From JAUWVG01 sp964633715 (lineage in GTDB: Bacteria; Acidobacteriota; Aminicenantia; Aminicenantales; Aminicenantaceae): DNA of 44,158 bases. Shown piece by piece: positions 23,112 through 31,858 of this stretch. Every line of letters starts with the position of its first letter. Positions within the stretch are counted from its first letter, which is position 1. The stretch covers positions 1 through 44,158 of the forward strand of contig CAZWHQ010000036.1 of NCBI GenBank assembly GCA_964633715.1, read 5' to 3'. The notes beneath the pieces are model-generated. The model was not told where the DNA came from, searched no databases, and was given only the letters and a program-made list of their open reading frames with translations. Both the position numbers and the translations under genes were made by a program.

Positions 23112-25463
23112 ATGTTTAAAAATTATTTTAAAATTGCCTGGAGGACGATTCAAAGACATAAAGGATATTCCTTTATTAATCTGGTCGGACTTGCTCTAGG
23201 GATGGCCTGCTGTATCTTTATTTTGTTATGGATCCAGGATGAAATCAAATACAACACCTTTCATGAGAAAATTGACAATCTCTATATGGTTCGGGCTTGG
23301 TCTCTGTATGGAGACCAACGAACAGCCCATTCTGGAACACCTCCGGCTTTGGGGCCAACACTCAAGGCCGAATATCCAGAGGTGCTCAATGCAGCACGGA
23401 TCAACAACGGCCAGAGCGAGATGGTCCTCACGTACGATAAAAACCACTTCTATGAAAATGTTCAGATGGCAGATCCTGAAATATTTGAAATGTTTACATT
23501 TCCTTTTTTACAGGGAGATCCAGAGATGGTCTTTTCCGACCCGTTTGTTATGGTTGTCACAGAAGAGGTTGCTAGGCGAATATTTGATCAGGAAGATCCG
23601 ATTGGAAAAATAATCACTATCGATAATCGATATGATTTTCAAATTGTGGGAGTCCTTAAAGATCTGCCTCACAATTCAACTATACAATTTAAGGTATGGA
23701 TTCCTCTGGCTTATGCAAATGAAATCTGGAGGCCAAACTATACAAGAACCTGGTCCAATGCATCATTTGTGACCTTTGTTCAACTCGAGGGAAGCGCGTT
23801 TTATCAAGATGTAAACCAGAAAATTAAGGGAAGGATTATCCAGTCGAATAGAGACACTCAAATGGAGCCCTTCCTTTTTCCCTTCAGCAGAGTCTATCTG
23901 GAACTCTATGGACGAAAAAGCCAGATTCTCATATTTTCTCTGATCGCTCTTTTTGTCCTGCTTATTGCGTGCTTTAATTTCATCAATCTCACAACGGCCC
24001 GCTCTGCAAAACGAGCCAAAGAAGTGGGATTACGGAAGGTTGTCGGAGCGCACAGGCCGCAGCTTGTAAAACAATTTTTTGGTGAATCCATTCTGCTGAC
24101 ATTTCTTGCACTTTTTTTAGCCATCTTGTTTTGTGCTGTTTTTATTCCCTTATTCCGGCATCTTTCAGGTAAACCATTAAATTTTCTTCAGTTAATGAAC
24201 ATTAAATTCGTGTTGAGCCTTGTTGGTATAACCGTCTTCACAGGTATAATTTCTGGGATATATCCGGCTCTCCTTCTCTCTTCTTTCCAGCCCGTATTTA
24301 TCATGAAAGGCCAAATTTCGGCCGGGGCTAAAGGTGCTCTTTTTAGAAAAATCCTGGTTGTGTTTCAATTTGTTTTTTCCATTATTCTGATCATATGCAC
24401 TACAATTCTCTACAATCAGGTCCGCTTTATGCAGAACAAGAGCTTAGGTTTTGAAAAAGATCTGCTCATCTACACACAATTAAAGGGAAATCTGCAGGAG
24501 AATTTTGAGATTCTGAGAAGTGAACTTCAAAAAGATCCGAATGTGTCTCACGTCACCTTCACATCTCGAACACCTGTCTATGTGGGAACAAACGGTCACG
24601 GTTGGGACTGGGAAGGCCGGGAACCAACGGTCGATCCCTTAGTGACCTATTATGCTGTCGAACCAAATTTTTTAGAGGCATTCGAGATGGAGATGGCCCA
24701 GGGACAGTTTTTTGCTCAAGGTCAGAAAAATCGAAATAATGTTGTCATCAATGAACGGTTTGCCGATATTATCGGGATGGATAATCCTGTCGGGAAAGGG
24801 CTGCGTAATGATGAGGACATGTTCACGATTCTTGGGGTTGTCAAAGATTTCCATTTCAAATCCATTCACGATGAAATTGGTCCTATGCTGCTTTACTATG
24901 GAACCATCGGGAGTTTTTTGAAATACAACTATGTGTTTGTCAAGATTCGTCCTGAAAAAATGCAGCAAACCCTTGGATTTATAGAAGAGACAGTCAAGAG
25001 GCTCAATCCTGAGTTTCCATTTGTCTACAGGTTTTTAGACGAGGACTATGGCCGGTTGTACCGCTCGGAAGAACGAGTTGGCGCTATTGTCCGCACCTTT
25101 GCAAACCTGGCTGTTTTTGTCTCTTGCCTTGGTCTTTTTGGACTGGCGTCTTATATGGCTGAACGGAGGACAAAGGAAATTGGAATCCGGAAAGTCTTGG
25201 GAGCTTCCGTCACGGCTATAATTTTTTTCTTGAGCCGGGAATTTACCAAATGGGTCGTTTTGGCCAATGTTGTTGCCTGGCCAGTGGCCTATTTTGTGAT
25301 GCGCAGTTGGCTGCAAAATTTCCCCTACAGAATAAATATGAATATTGGAATTTTCTTTCTCTCCGGAATTCTGAGTCTGGTTATCGCACTTTTGACTGTG
25401 AGCTATCAGTCCATCAGAGCTGCTCTTGCCAATCCTGTCCAATCACTAAAATACGAAACTTAA
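23112..25463 (+). CDS. FtsX/MacB-like ABC transporter permease
   Basis: A 783-residue permease. The N-terminus (YFKIAWRTIQRHKGYSFINL) and the first membrane helix (about 21-40) are the usual start of MacB-type permeases. A periplasmic MacB_PCD-like domain follows (about 45-275). Next is an FtsX domain with RSAKRAKEVGLRKVVGAHR near 297, more helices, a second periplasmic domain (about 455-650) and a last FtsX domain with AERRTKEIGIRKVLGAS near 690. The repeat of the 'E-G-R-K-G-A' element shows two permease halves in one chain. No ATPase gene is adjacent, so it is an orphan in this window. Substrate unknown. The stop codon lies within a large inverted repeat. Confidence 0.88.
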   Translation: MFKNYFKIAWRTIQRHKGYSFINLVGLALGMACCIFILLWIQDEIKYNTFHEKIDNLYMVRAWSLYGDQRTAHSGTPPALGPTLKAEYPEVLNAARINNGQSEMVLTYDKNHFYENVQMADPEIFEMFTFPFLQGDPEMVFSDPFVMVVTEEVARRIFDQEDPIGKIITIDNRYDFQIVGVLKDLPHNSTIQFKVWIPLAYANEIWRPNYTRTWSNASFVTFVQLEGSAFYQDVNQKIKGRIIQSNRDTQMEPFLFPFSRVYLELYGRKSQILIFSLIALFVLLIACFNFINLTTARSAKRAKEVGLRKVVGAHRPQLVKQFFGESILLTFLALFLAILFCAVFIPLFRHLSGKPLNFLQLMNIKFVLSLVGITVFTGIISGIYPALLLSSFQPVFIMKGQISAGAKGALFRKILVVFQFVFSIILIICTTILYNQVRFMQNKSLGFEKDLLIYTQLKGNLQENFEILRSELQKDPNVSHVTFTSRTPVYVGTNGHGWDWEGREPTVDPLVTYYAVEPNFLEAFEMEMAQGQFFAQGQKNRNNVVINERFADIIGMDNPVGKGLRNDEDMFTILGVVKDFHFKSIHDEIGPMLLYYGTIGSFLKYNYVFVKIRPEKMQQTLGFIEETVKRLNPEFPFVYRFLDEDYGRLYRSEERVGAIVRTFANLAVFVSCLGLFGLASYMAERRTKEIGIRKVLGASVTAIIFFLSREFTKWVVLANVVAWPVAYFVMRSWLQNFPYRINMNIGIFFLSGILSLVIALLTVSYQSIRAALANPVQSLKYET

Positions 25464-25513
25464 TTGGGGACAGTCCCTACTTTTTTAAAAAAGTGGGGAC
25501 TGTCCCCAATTAA
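25460..25513. repeat. 54-base inverted repeat (REP/MITE-like, possible terminator)
   Basis: Two 27-base arms (25460-25486 and 25487-25513) pair with a single T-G mismatch at 25478/25495. Each outer arm reads TTAATTGGGGACAGTCCC. The centre is TTTTTTAAAAAA. The element overlaps the permease stop codon. GGGGACAGTCCC-type palindromes recur in many environmental genomes, often linked to REP-associated transposases. As RNA it would form a very strong hairpin and could also end transcription in both directions. Confidence 0.8.
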
Positions 25514-25605
25514 GTATGATGTCCCACTAATTTTTGACATGGGATATCACTACCTCAAAAGTAAAATTTATGATAATGTATTTTTATTCGGCATAGGTGT
25601 ACAGA

Positions 25606-26559
25606 ATGAAAAAAATCGGAATACTCACGCGTGATTGTGCTGGGATTAACGCTGCCATCCGGGCTGTGGTCAGGGTGGCTGACCACCATGATGTTGAAGT
25701 GTGTGGAATTCAAAGAGGCTACGAGGGATTGATTAATGGAGAGATGGTCCCTCTCGATAGGCTTTCTGTTTCCGGGATTATCAGTCGGGGAGGCACGATT
25801 TTAAAAACTGTCCGGTCAAAAAAATTTCTCACTCGTGAAGGACAGCTTAAAGCTGTAGAGACCATCAATAAGCATAACATTGAAGGCTTGATTGTCATCG
25901 GAGGTAATGGTTCATTAACAGGTGCTCATGTCCTGGTGAGTCAATACAACATACCGGTGATCGGCATCCCCGCAACAATTGACAATGATATCAATGGTGT
26001 GGATTGCTCCATTGGGTGTGATACGGCTGTCAATGTGGCGTTAGATGCTTTGGATAAAATTAGGGATACGGCCACAAGTTTAGAGCGAATCTTTGTTGTA
26101 GAAGTGATGGGCCGGGACTCGGGTTACATTGCCATGCAGGTGGCTTTAGCAGGAGGATGTGAGGAAGTTCTTGTTCCTGAAAGAGAGTTGGATATGAACA
26201 CGGTTGTCGAAGAAATTTCTGCAGGTTATAAAAAAGGGAAAATCAGCTGGATCATTTTAGTAGCCGAAGGGAAGGCCAAAGCCCATGATGTGGCTCAGAC
26301 AATCGTGGATAAAACAGGATATGAAACACGTGTCGCTGTCCTAGGATATATTCAGAGAGGAGGCTCTCCCACAGCCTTTGATCGAATTATGGCTGCACGA
26401 CTGGGAAGTTATGCTGTTGAAGTGTTGAGGGGAGGGGAGAGTGGCAAGTGTGTGCATATCAACAATAACAGGATGAGTACAATCCCTTTAGAGGTAGCTA
26501 TCCAGCCCAAAGAGATTGAAATAGACAATGACTACAGATTGATAAAGATACTGACATGA
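25606..26559 (+). CDS. pfkA: 6-phosphofructokinase, divergent ATP loop
   Basis: A 317-residue phosphofructokinase that makes fructose 1,6-bisphosphate. Conserved parts: NAAIRAVVR near residue 16, SRGGTILKTVR near 62, PATIDNDI with catalytic Asp126, and EVMGRDSGYIAMQVALAGG near 166. Asn101 lies in GGNGSL where GGDGS is usual. Gly at the next position and Ala123 in PATIDND favour ATP over pyrophosphate. The N-terminal loop reads TRDCAGIN where E. coli PfkA has TSGGDAPGMN, two residues shorter and lacking the Gly-Gly. I use ATG 25606; the GTG at 25597 has no ribosome site. It is followed after 28 bases by a class II aldolase gene, the next glycolytic step. Confidence 0.85.
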   Translation: MKKIGILTRDCAGINAAIRAVVRVADHHDVEVCGIQRGYEGLINGEMVPLDRLSVSGIISRGGTILKTVRSKKFLTREGQLKAVETINKHNIEGLIVIGGNGSLTGAHVLVSQYNIPVIGIPATIDNDINGVDCSIGCDTAVNVALDALDKIRDTATSLERIFVVEVMGRDSGYIAMQVALAGGCEEVLVPERELDMNTVVEEISAGYKKGKISWIILVAEGKAKAHDVAQTIVDKTGYETRVAVLGYIQRGGSPTAFDRIMAARLGSYAVEVLRGGESGKCVHINNNRMSTIPLEVAIQPKEIEIDNDYRLIKILT

Positions 26560-26587
26560 GTAAAAAATTTTGCGGAAAGAAAAACCA

Positions 26588-27946
26588 ATGATTTATAGAG
26601 ACAGAGAAAATCTTCTTGTAAACAGCGGTATTCAGGTAGAGGAAAACCACCTGAAGCTGGGTGACCTTGCTTTTTTCAAAGAGGAGGTTGTCGACAATCT
26701 TGTGGAGACCATTGTTGCCGGCGATTCCATCCCTCTTAAAGAGCTGTGCCACAGGGTGGTAAAAGCAGCCGCCAAAGAATATGGGATTTTTCCGTCATCC
26801 ATTCAAAATTTCTATAAATTAAGAGCAAAAGAGGGGATAATCCATTTCACTATCCCGGCAATTAATCTGCGCACCTTGACTTTTGATTCCGCAAGAGCGG
26901 TCTTTAGAGCGGCTAAACAAATAAATGCCGGGGCTTTCATTTTTGAAATCGCTCGCAGTGAAATTGCTTATACCGAACAAAGGCCACAGGAGTATTCCTC
27001 AAATATCCTTCTGGCTGCCATAAAGGAAGGTTTTGCCGGTCCAATATTCTTCCAAGGAGATCATTTTCAGGTCAGCGCCAAAAAATACCTTCAAGATAGA
27101 GACTATGAAATTAATCAGCTTAAAGCACTGATTAGGGAAGCTATTCAAGCCGGATTTTACAATATCGATATCGATTCTTCCACATTGGTCGATCTGTCAA
27201 AATCGACTCTTACAGAACAGCAGAGAGCAAACTATGAAGTATGTGCTTTGTTGACAAAGTTTATCAGAGAACAACAGCCTAAGGGACTTGAAATTTCTGT
27301 CGGAGGTGAAATTGGGGAAATTGGAGGGAAAAACTCGAGACTTGAAGAGCTTCAAACCTTTATGCACGGATATCTCTCTAAAATGGGCATGTTAACGCCG
27401 ATCTCTAAAATCAGCGTTCAAACAGGGACATCCCATGGAGGTGTTGTGAAACCGGATGGATCAATTGCAAAAGTTAGAATAGATTTTGACACATTAAAAG
27501 CTTTATCCCAGAGTGCGAGAATTGAGTTTGGAATGGCCGGGGCCGTCCAGCATGGTGCATCGACACTGCCTAAGGATTCTTTCTCTTTGTTTCCAAAATT
27601 CGAATGTGCAGAGATCCATCTCGCCACACAGTTCCAAAACATCGTTTATGAATTCTTTCCACCGGCTTTAAGAAACGACATTCAAAATTGGCTCCATATC
27701 AACTGTGCAGGTGAAAAAACCCAAAACATGACAGAAAACCAGTTTATCTATAAAACGAGAAAAAAAGCTTTGGGTCCCTTTAAAAAAGACATCTATTTTC
27801 TTTCAGACGACATAAAAGCAAACATCTCTTCGGCTTTAGAAAAAGAGTTTCTCTTTCTTTTTAACCAGTTGAACATTAAGGATACCCTTGTTCTAGTTAA
27901 AAAATTAGTTACTCCCGTTGAAAGGAAAAGATCAACGCCTTCATAA
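26588..27946 (+). CDS. Class II fructose-bisphosphate-aldolase-like enzyme (divergent)
   Basis: A 452-residue zinc aldolase-like protein, longer than typical FbaA (about 360). Likely metal and substrate motifs occur in the right order: FFQGDHFQ (Asp158, His159), GGEIGEIGG (Glu241/Glu244), QTGTSHGGV (His283) and GAVQHGAST (His322). A region of about 90 residues precedes the barrel (residues 1-90), and a helical tail follows from about 390. ATG 26588 has GGAAAG eight bases upstream; the earlier TTG at 26570 has none. Gene order after phosphofructokinase supports fructose-1,6-bisphosphate as substrate, but tagatose-bisphosphate or another aldol is possible. Confidence 0.75.
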   Translation: MIYRDRENLLVNSGIQVEENHLKLGDLAFFKEEVVDNLVETIVAGDSIPLKELCHRVVKAAAKEYGIFPSSIQNFYKLRAKEGIIHFTIPAINLRTLTFDSARAVFRAAKQINAGAFIFEIARSEIAYTEQRPQEYSSNILLAAIKEGFAGPIFFQGDHFQVSAKKYLQDRDYEINQLKALIREAIQAGFYNIDIDSSTLVDLSKSTLTEQQRANYEVCALLTKFIREQQPKGLEISVGGEIGEIGGKNSRLEELQTFMHGYLSKMGMLTPISKISVQTGTSHGGVVKPDGSIAKVRIDFDTLKALSQSARIEFGMAGAVQHGASTLPKDSFSLFPKFECAEIHLATQFQNIVYEFFPPALRNDIQNWLHINCAGEKTQNMTENQFIYKTRKKALGPFKKDIYFLSDDIKANISSALEKEFLFLFNQLNIKDTLVLVKKLVTPVERKRSTPS

Positions 27947-28057
27947 CACTCTAATTGATTAATCTCTTTTGTAATGATATACAAAAGCTATACATACACA
28001 TGAACAGTGAAATTTGCGTTAATAAATTTTTAAACAATTTTTTTTAGGGAGCACGTT

Positions 28058-28972
28058 ATGACCTTCATAGGGAGAGATATCGTTTCGATTCGAGATTTTT
28101 CCAAAGAGGATTTGCTCCATGTCTTGAAAGTTTCGCAAGATATGGAAGGGGATAAACCTCAGCTGCTTGCGGGTAAAATATTGACATGCTTATTTTTTGA
28201 ACCCTCCACACGAACTCGTCTAAGTTTTGAGAGTGCGATGTGTCGATTAGGTGGAAAGGTCATAGGATTCTCAGATGAAAAAGTTTCTTCGGTTAAGAAG
28301 GGAGAAACCATTTGGGATACCGCCAAGATGGCCGAACGGTATAGCGATGTCATAGTTATTAGAAGTCCTATAGAAGGATCTGCAAGATTGGCTGCAGAAG
28401 CGACATCCGTACCGGTCATTAATGGTGGTGACGGCGCAAACCAGCATCCTACCCAGACACTCTTAGATTTATACACGATTCAAAAAGCGAAAAACAAAAT
28501 AGATGGATTGAAGATCGGATTTTTAGGGGACCTTAAATACGGGCGAACAGTCCATAGTTTGGCCATAGCTCTGAGTCATTGGAAGGTGGAACTCTATTTT
28601 ATTGCCCCAGATGCACTGCAAATGCCAGATCATTACCTTAAAGATCTTCTGGAAGTGGGAATCAAATGTTACCAGACAGACGATGTGTTTGAGTTTAGTG
28701 AAAATCTGGATATCCTCTATGTTACCAGGATCCAACAAGAGAGATTTTCAGATCCTTTGGAATATGAAAAATATAAAAATGTCTACCGTTTGGATCAGTC
28801 GTTATTAGGCCATATAAGAGAAGATATGAATATCATGCATCCCTTGCCTAGAGTCGGCGAGATAAGCCCTGAATTGGATGAAACAAAACATGCGATTTAT
28901 TTCGAACAGGCAGGCAATGGGGTAACTGTGAGGAAGGCTGTGTTGGCGTTGGTTTTGGGAATGCTGGAATGA
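28058..28972 (+). CDS. pyrB: Aspartate carbamoyltransferase catalytic chain
   Basis: A 304-residue ATCase catalytic subunit that joins carbamoyl phosphate and aspartate in pyrimidine synthesis. The carbamoyl-phosphate loop FFEPSTRTRLSFESA lies at 46-60. The lid loop is present (SSVKKGETIWDTAKM, near 77), as are GGDGANQHPTQTLLDLY near 123 and the late MHPLPRVGEI. Length is standard. AGGGAGC lies close before the ATG. It is followed by pyrI after 24 bases, so the enzyme is probably the class B dodecamer with a regulatory chain. Confidence 0.97.
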   Translation: MTFIGRDIVSIRDFSKEDLLHVLKVSQDMEGDKPQLLAGKILTCLFFEPSTRTRLSFESAMCRLGGKVIGFSDEKVSSVKKGETIWDTAKMAERYSDVIVIRSPIEGSARLAAEATSVPVINGGDGANQHPTQTLLDLYTIQKAKNKIDGLKIGFLGDLKYGRTVHSLAIALSHWKVELYFIAPDALQMPDHYLKDLLEVGIKCYQTDDVFEFSENLDILYVTRIQQERFSDPLEYEKYKNVYRLDQSLLGHIREDMNIMHPLPRVGEISPELDETKHAIYFEQAGNGVTVRKAVLALVLGMLE

Positions 28973-28996
28973 AAAAATAGGAGGAGTTAAAGAATT

Positions 28997-29458
28997 ATGG
29001 AGAAAATGGAGAGAAAAATTCCGGCCATAAAAGATGGATCTGTAATTGACCATATTCCCAGTCGAGAGACATTCAGGATTTTTAGAATTTTAGATCCTCA
29101 GGAATTTATTAATCCGATTACAGTGACATTAAATTTAGATAGCAAGAAAATAGGCAAAAAGGGTGTGATAAAAATTGATGACCGGTTTTTAACGAAAAAA
29201 GAGGTGAATAAGATTGCCATCCTTGCTCCCAATGCCACAGTGAGTATCATAAAGAACTATAAAATCGTGGAGAAAATTGAAGTCAAGATACCTAAGGTGA
29301 TGAAGGGTGTCATCAATTGTTCCAATCCGGTCTGCGTGACGAATACAGAAGAGGTCAGCACAAATTTTAAAGTCGTAAGAAAAGATCCTTTAGAAATGAA
29401 GTGCCAATATTGCGAAAGAGTGTACGGGAAGGATGAGATTGATGTCAAAAGAAAGTGA
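28997..29458 (+). CDS. pyrI: Aspartate carbamoyltransferase regulatory chain
   Basis: A 153-residue regulatory subunit that binds effector nucleotides and, through zinc, the catalytic chain. The zinc ligands are Cys108, Cys113, Cys136 and Cys139 (CSNPVC and CQYC). The N-terminal allosteric domain contains IDHIPSRETFRIFRIL near 17-32. GGAGG lies about ten bases before the ATG at 28997. The pairing and order pyrB-pyrI are the usual ones for allosteric ATCase in enterics, archaea and some other bacteria. Confidence 0.96.
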   Translation: MEKMERKIPAIKDGSVIDHIPSRETFRIFRILDPQEFINPITVTLNLDSKKIGKKGVIKIDDRFLTKKEVNKIAILAPNATVSIIKNYKIVEKIEVKIPKVMKGVINCSNPVCVTNTEEVSTNFKVVRKDPLEMKCQYCERVYGKDEIDVKRK

Positions 29459-29537
29459 ATTGGGAATAAAAAAAATCACATCGTGTCAATTTCCATCCTA
29501 ATCTAGGTTGATTTGCGCTTTTGATAGACTCAATGTT

Positions 29538-30403
29538 GTCTTTCTTTTGGAAAAACCCGTGAATGAGTATATCAGACCTGCTAAATTGACCGCCTTCGAG
29601 GGAGATGCAGAGGATGTGTCGATCCGGCATATTCTTAACCACACTTCAGGCTTGCCGGAGCATTATACCTGCTTTTACTTTGACGAGCCAAACCGGCAGG
29701 CGCCGCCGGCACCGGAATCAATCAGACGATACGGAATTCTTGTGCATGAAGCCGGTGAAGTTTACCAATATTCAAATTTCGCTTTTGCACTGACTGATTT
29801 TATTATCTCAAAAGTTACAGGTAAAAGTTACTCTGAATACATGAAAACCGAAGTTTTTCTTCCCCTGGGAATGACCCATGCATCCATAGACATTGGGCCG
29901 GGGCTCGAAAAATTTGCTGCAGAACGCTATCACACAGATGGAAAACCGGTGCCATTTTACACATCGGATCATCCTGGAGCTTCTCAAGTTTTCTGCAGTG
30001 CACACGATCTGATTAGATTTGCACTTTTTCATTTAAAAAGTCCTCTTCCCGAACAAAAGAAAATTTTGAAGGAGGAAACGATCACTTTGATGCAGACCGA
30101 AAGCGATCCCAATCCCGAAAATAACCGGTACGGCCTTGGGTGGTTTATAAGAGCCGACGAGTATGGCTATTCTACTGTCTACCATACCGGCAGTATGAGG
30201 GGTGTAAATAACATCGTTAAACAGGAGTCTGCACTGGCACAATATCTTCCGGAGATGCCCACCGTTTTCCACAGGACATTTCATTCAGAATGATATTAAA
30301 GGGAGATAGTCTGAGCGGATTTGTAACGACACGGTTTAAGACCGAGAGGTCATACGGATCCTATTCTTCCTATATCCGAATCACCAAGACCAACCAGAAT
30401 TAG
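29538..30403 (+). pseudogene. Broken class C beta-lactamase-family serine hydrolase
   Basis: The frame carries the middle of a beta-lactamase/esterase-family protein: EKPVNEYIRPAKLTAF, VSIRHILNHTSGLPEHY, the YSN motif in YQYSNFAFALTDFI, VFLPLGMTHASI and a late VYHTGSMRGVNN. The N-terminal region with the catalytic Ser-x-x-Lys is absent: similarity begins near 29538 with no proper start. After HTGSMRGVNN the sequence stops matching and reaches TGA at 30291-30293. A second frame from 30290 (SLSGFVTTRFKTERSYG) to TAG at 30401-30403 looks like the C-terminal domain of the same protein. Both an N-terminal and an internal deletion seem likely. It lies between pyrI and the convergent tRNA/glycolytic unit. 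Confidence 0.7.
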
Positions 30404-30559
30404 AATTCATGCCCCCCCAGATCAAGATCTATTCTTTTTTTTTAACCGTAGTTGAAATACAAACAAGAACGGACACTTTTTTTTCGTGTGTTTTTCTATT
30501 ATTTCGTGAGTTCCCTTCGAGAATACGAATTTTATTCTGAGAAAAAGTGAAGATTGTAA

Positions 30560-30645
30560 TGCCGAAGGGGGGACTCGAACCCCCACGAGCTAATCGCTCA
30601 CATGGCCCTCAACCATGCGTGTCTACCAAATTCCACCACTTCGGC
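30560..30645 (-). tRNA. tRNA-Leu (anticodon GAG)
   Basis: On the minus strand a class II tRNA folds with acceptor stem GCCGAAG/CTTCGGC and discriminator A (30560). The anticodon stem is CATGG/CCATG with loop TTGAGGG, so the anticodon is GAG. A long variable arm follows, then the T-arm GGGGGTTCGAGTCCCCC. No CCA is encoded. It lies 29 bases after secG and may be processed from the same transcript. Confidence 0.95.
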
Positions 30646-30674
30646 GAATTGGGTGGTCGTTTTGAATTTAGAAT

Positions 30675-31067
30675 CTATTTCTTTTTCTCTGCTTTTGGAG
30701 GCGCGGTTTTTTCCTTTTCTTGAGGTTCCTGTTTGACTTCTGCGGGGGGTTTGATCTCTTGGCCTTCAGTTTTTTTTGTGGGAACGGTTGTTGTCTCAGC
30801 GGCTGCGGCTTCGTCACCTCGCACAACGGAACGGGCTCCTTTTGAAGAGAGTATCCACAGCCCCATCGATGTGACCATAAAGAGTATAGCGCTGATTGTG
30901 GTCACTTTTGATAAGATGGTCGCAGCTCCTCTAGGTCCAAAGACCGATTGGCTGCCAGCTCCGCCAAAGGCACCGGCTAAATCTCCGGCTTTTCCTGATT
31001 GGAGCAGAACAGCTACGATGAGAATAAGACAAACCACAATATGTACAATTGTCACTAATGTATTCAT
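30675..31067 (-). CDS. secG: Protein translocase subunit SecG
   Basis: A 130-residue SecG homologue, part of the SecYEG channel. Two membrane helices are visible (about 3-24 and 52-74), joined by the conserved loop LLQSGKAGDLAGAFGGAGSQ, followed by FGPRGAATILSK. The C-terminal 50 residues are Lys/Glu/Pro-rich and disordered-looking, longer than in E. coli. Its ATG overlaps the tpiA stop by four bases. A tpiA-secG order is common in bacteria. Confidence 0.95.
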   Translation of the reverse strand: MNTLVTIVHIVVCLILIVAVLLQSGKAGDLAGAFGGAGSQSVFGPRGAATILSKVTTISAILFMVTSMGLWILSSKGARSVVRGDEAAAAETTTVPTKKTEGQEIKPPAEVKQEPQEKEKTAPPKAEKKK

Positions 31068-31855
31068 TTTTCTTTATACGCTCTTATTCCTTCTTTAATT
31101 ATTTCAGCGAATGAGTCAGCCTTGAGAGAAGCACCTCCAACGAGCGCTCCGTTTATGTCTTTTTCCGATAAGAGAGAAAACGTGTTATCTGGTTTGACAG
31201 ATCCGCCGTAAAGGATTATAGCATAGGAGCTTACATTTTTTCCATATTTTTCTGCCAATATATTTCTTATGAAACGATGGACATCTTCAGCTTGATCTGG
31301 GGTAGCGGTGAGTCCTGTCCCGATGGCCCAAATGGGTTCATAGGCAAAAACAATCTTTTTGCATTCTTCGGTGTCTATGTCTTCCAAACCTTCAAAAATC
31401 TGAGATTTGACTTTCTCCATTGTTTTGCCGCTCTCTCTTTCTTCAATAGATTCTCCCATACAAAATATGGGAATCAATCCATGGGACAATGAGGCCTTAA
31501 TTTTTTTATTGACGGTTTTATTCGTCTCTCCGAAGTACTGGCGTCTCTCTGAATGGCCGATCACGACATAGGTGCAGTCCACATCAAGGAGCAGAGAAGC
31601 AGAGACTTCCCCAGTAAAAGCCCCGTGATCTTCCCAAAAAAGATTTTGTGCTCCGAGTTGAATGGGGCTGCCCTGGATGAGGGATGACAGAGGATGGAGT
31701 GCTGTGTAGGGAGGAATGGCGACGATTTCAGCTTCATCGTTACGGATGTCATGGCAGGCCTTTTTTAAAGAAGAAATGAATTCAAGGGCTTCGGAAACTG
31801 TTTTGTTGAGTTTCCAGTTTCCTGCAATAAAGGGTTTTTCGTTTGTTATTGTCAT
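31064..31855 (-). CDS. tpiA: Triosephosphate isomerase
   Basis: A 263-residue TIM-barrel enzyme interconverting dihydroxyacetone phosphate and glyceraldehyde 3-phosphate. Active-site residues are present: Lys15 in NWKLN, His101 in GHSERR and Glu173 in AYEPIWAIGTG. The phosphate loop near the end reads YGGSVKPDN. It starts three bases after the pgk stop and overlaps secG, inside the gap-pgk-tpiA-secG unit. Confidence 0.97.
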   Translation of the reverse strand: MTITNEKPFIAGNWKLNKTVSEALEFISSLKKACHDIRNDEAEIVAIPPYTALHPLSSLIQGSPIQLGAQNLFWEDHGAFTGEVSASLLLDVDCTYVVIGHSERRQYFGETNKTVNKKIKASLSHGLIPIFCMGESIEERESGKTMEKVKSQIFEGLEDIDTEECKKIVFAYEPIWAIGTGLTATPDQAEDVHRFIRNILAEKYGKNVSSYAIILYGGSVKPDNTFSLLSEKDINGALVGGASLKADSFAEIIKEGIRAYKEK

Positions 31856-31858
31856 CTT

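Noticed and set aside
25534..25577. TTGACA and TATGAT/GATAAT boxes as the pfkA promoter
   Set aside because: The boxes are about 29 bases apart, outside the usual spacing.
27966..27987. CTTTTGTA/TACAAAAG hairpin after the aldolase gene as a terminator
   Set aside because: The stem is weak and A+T-rich, with no following T-run.
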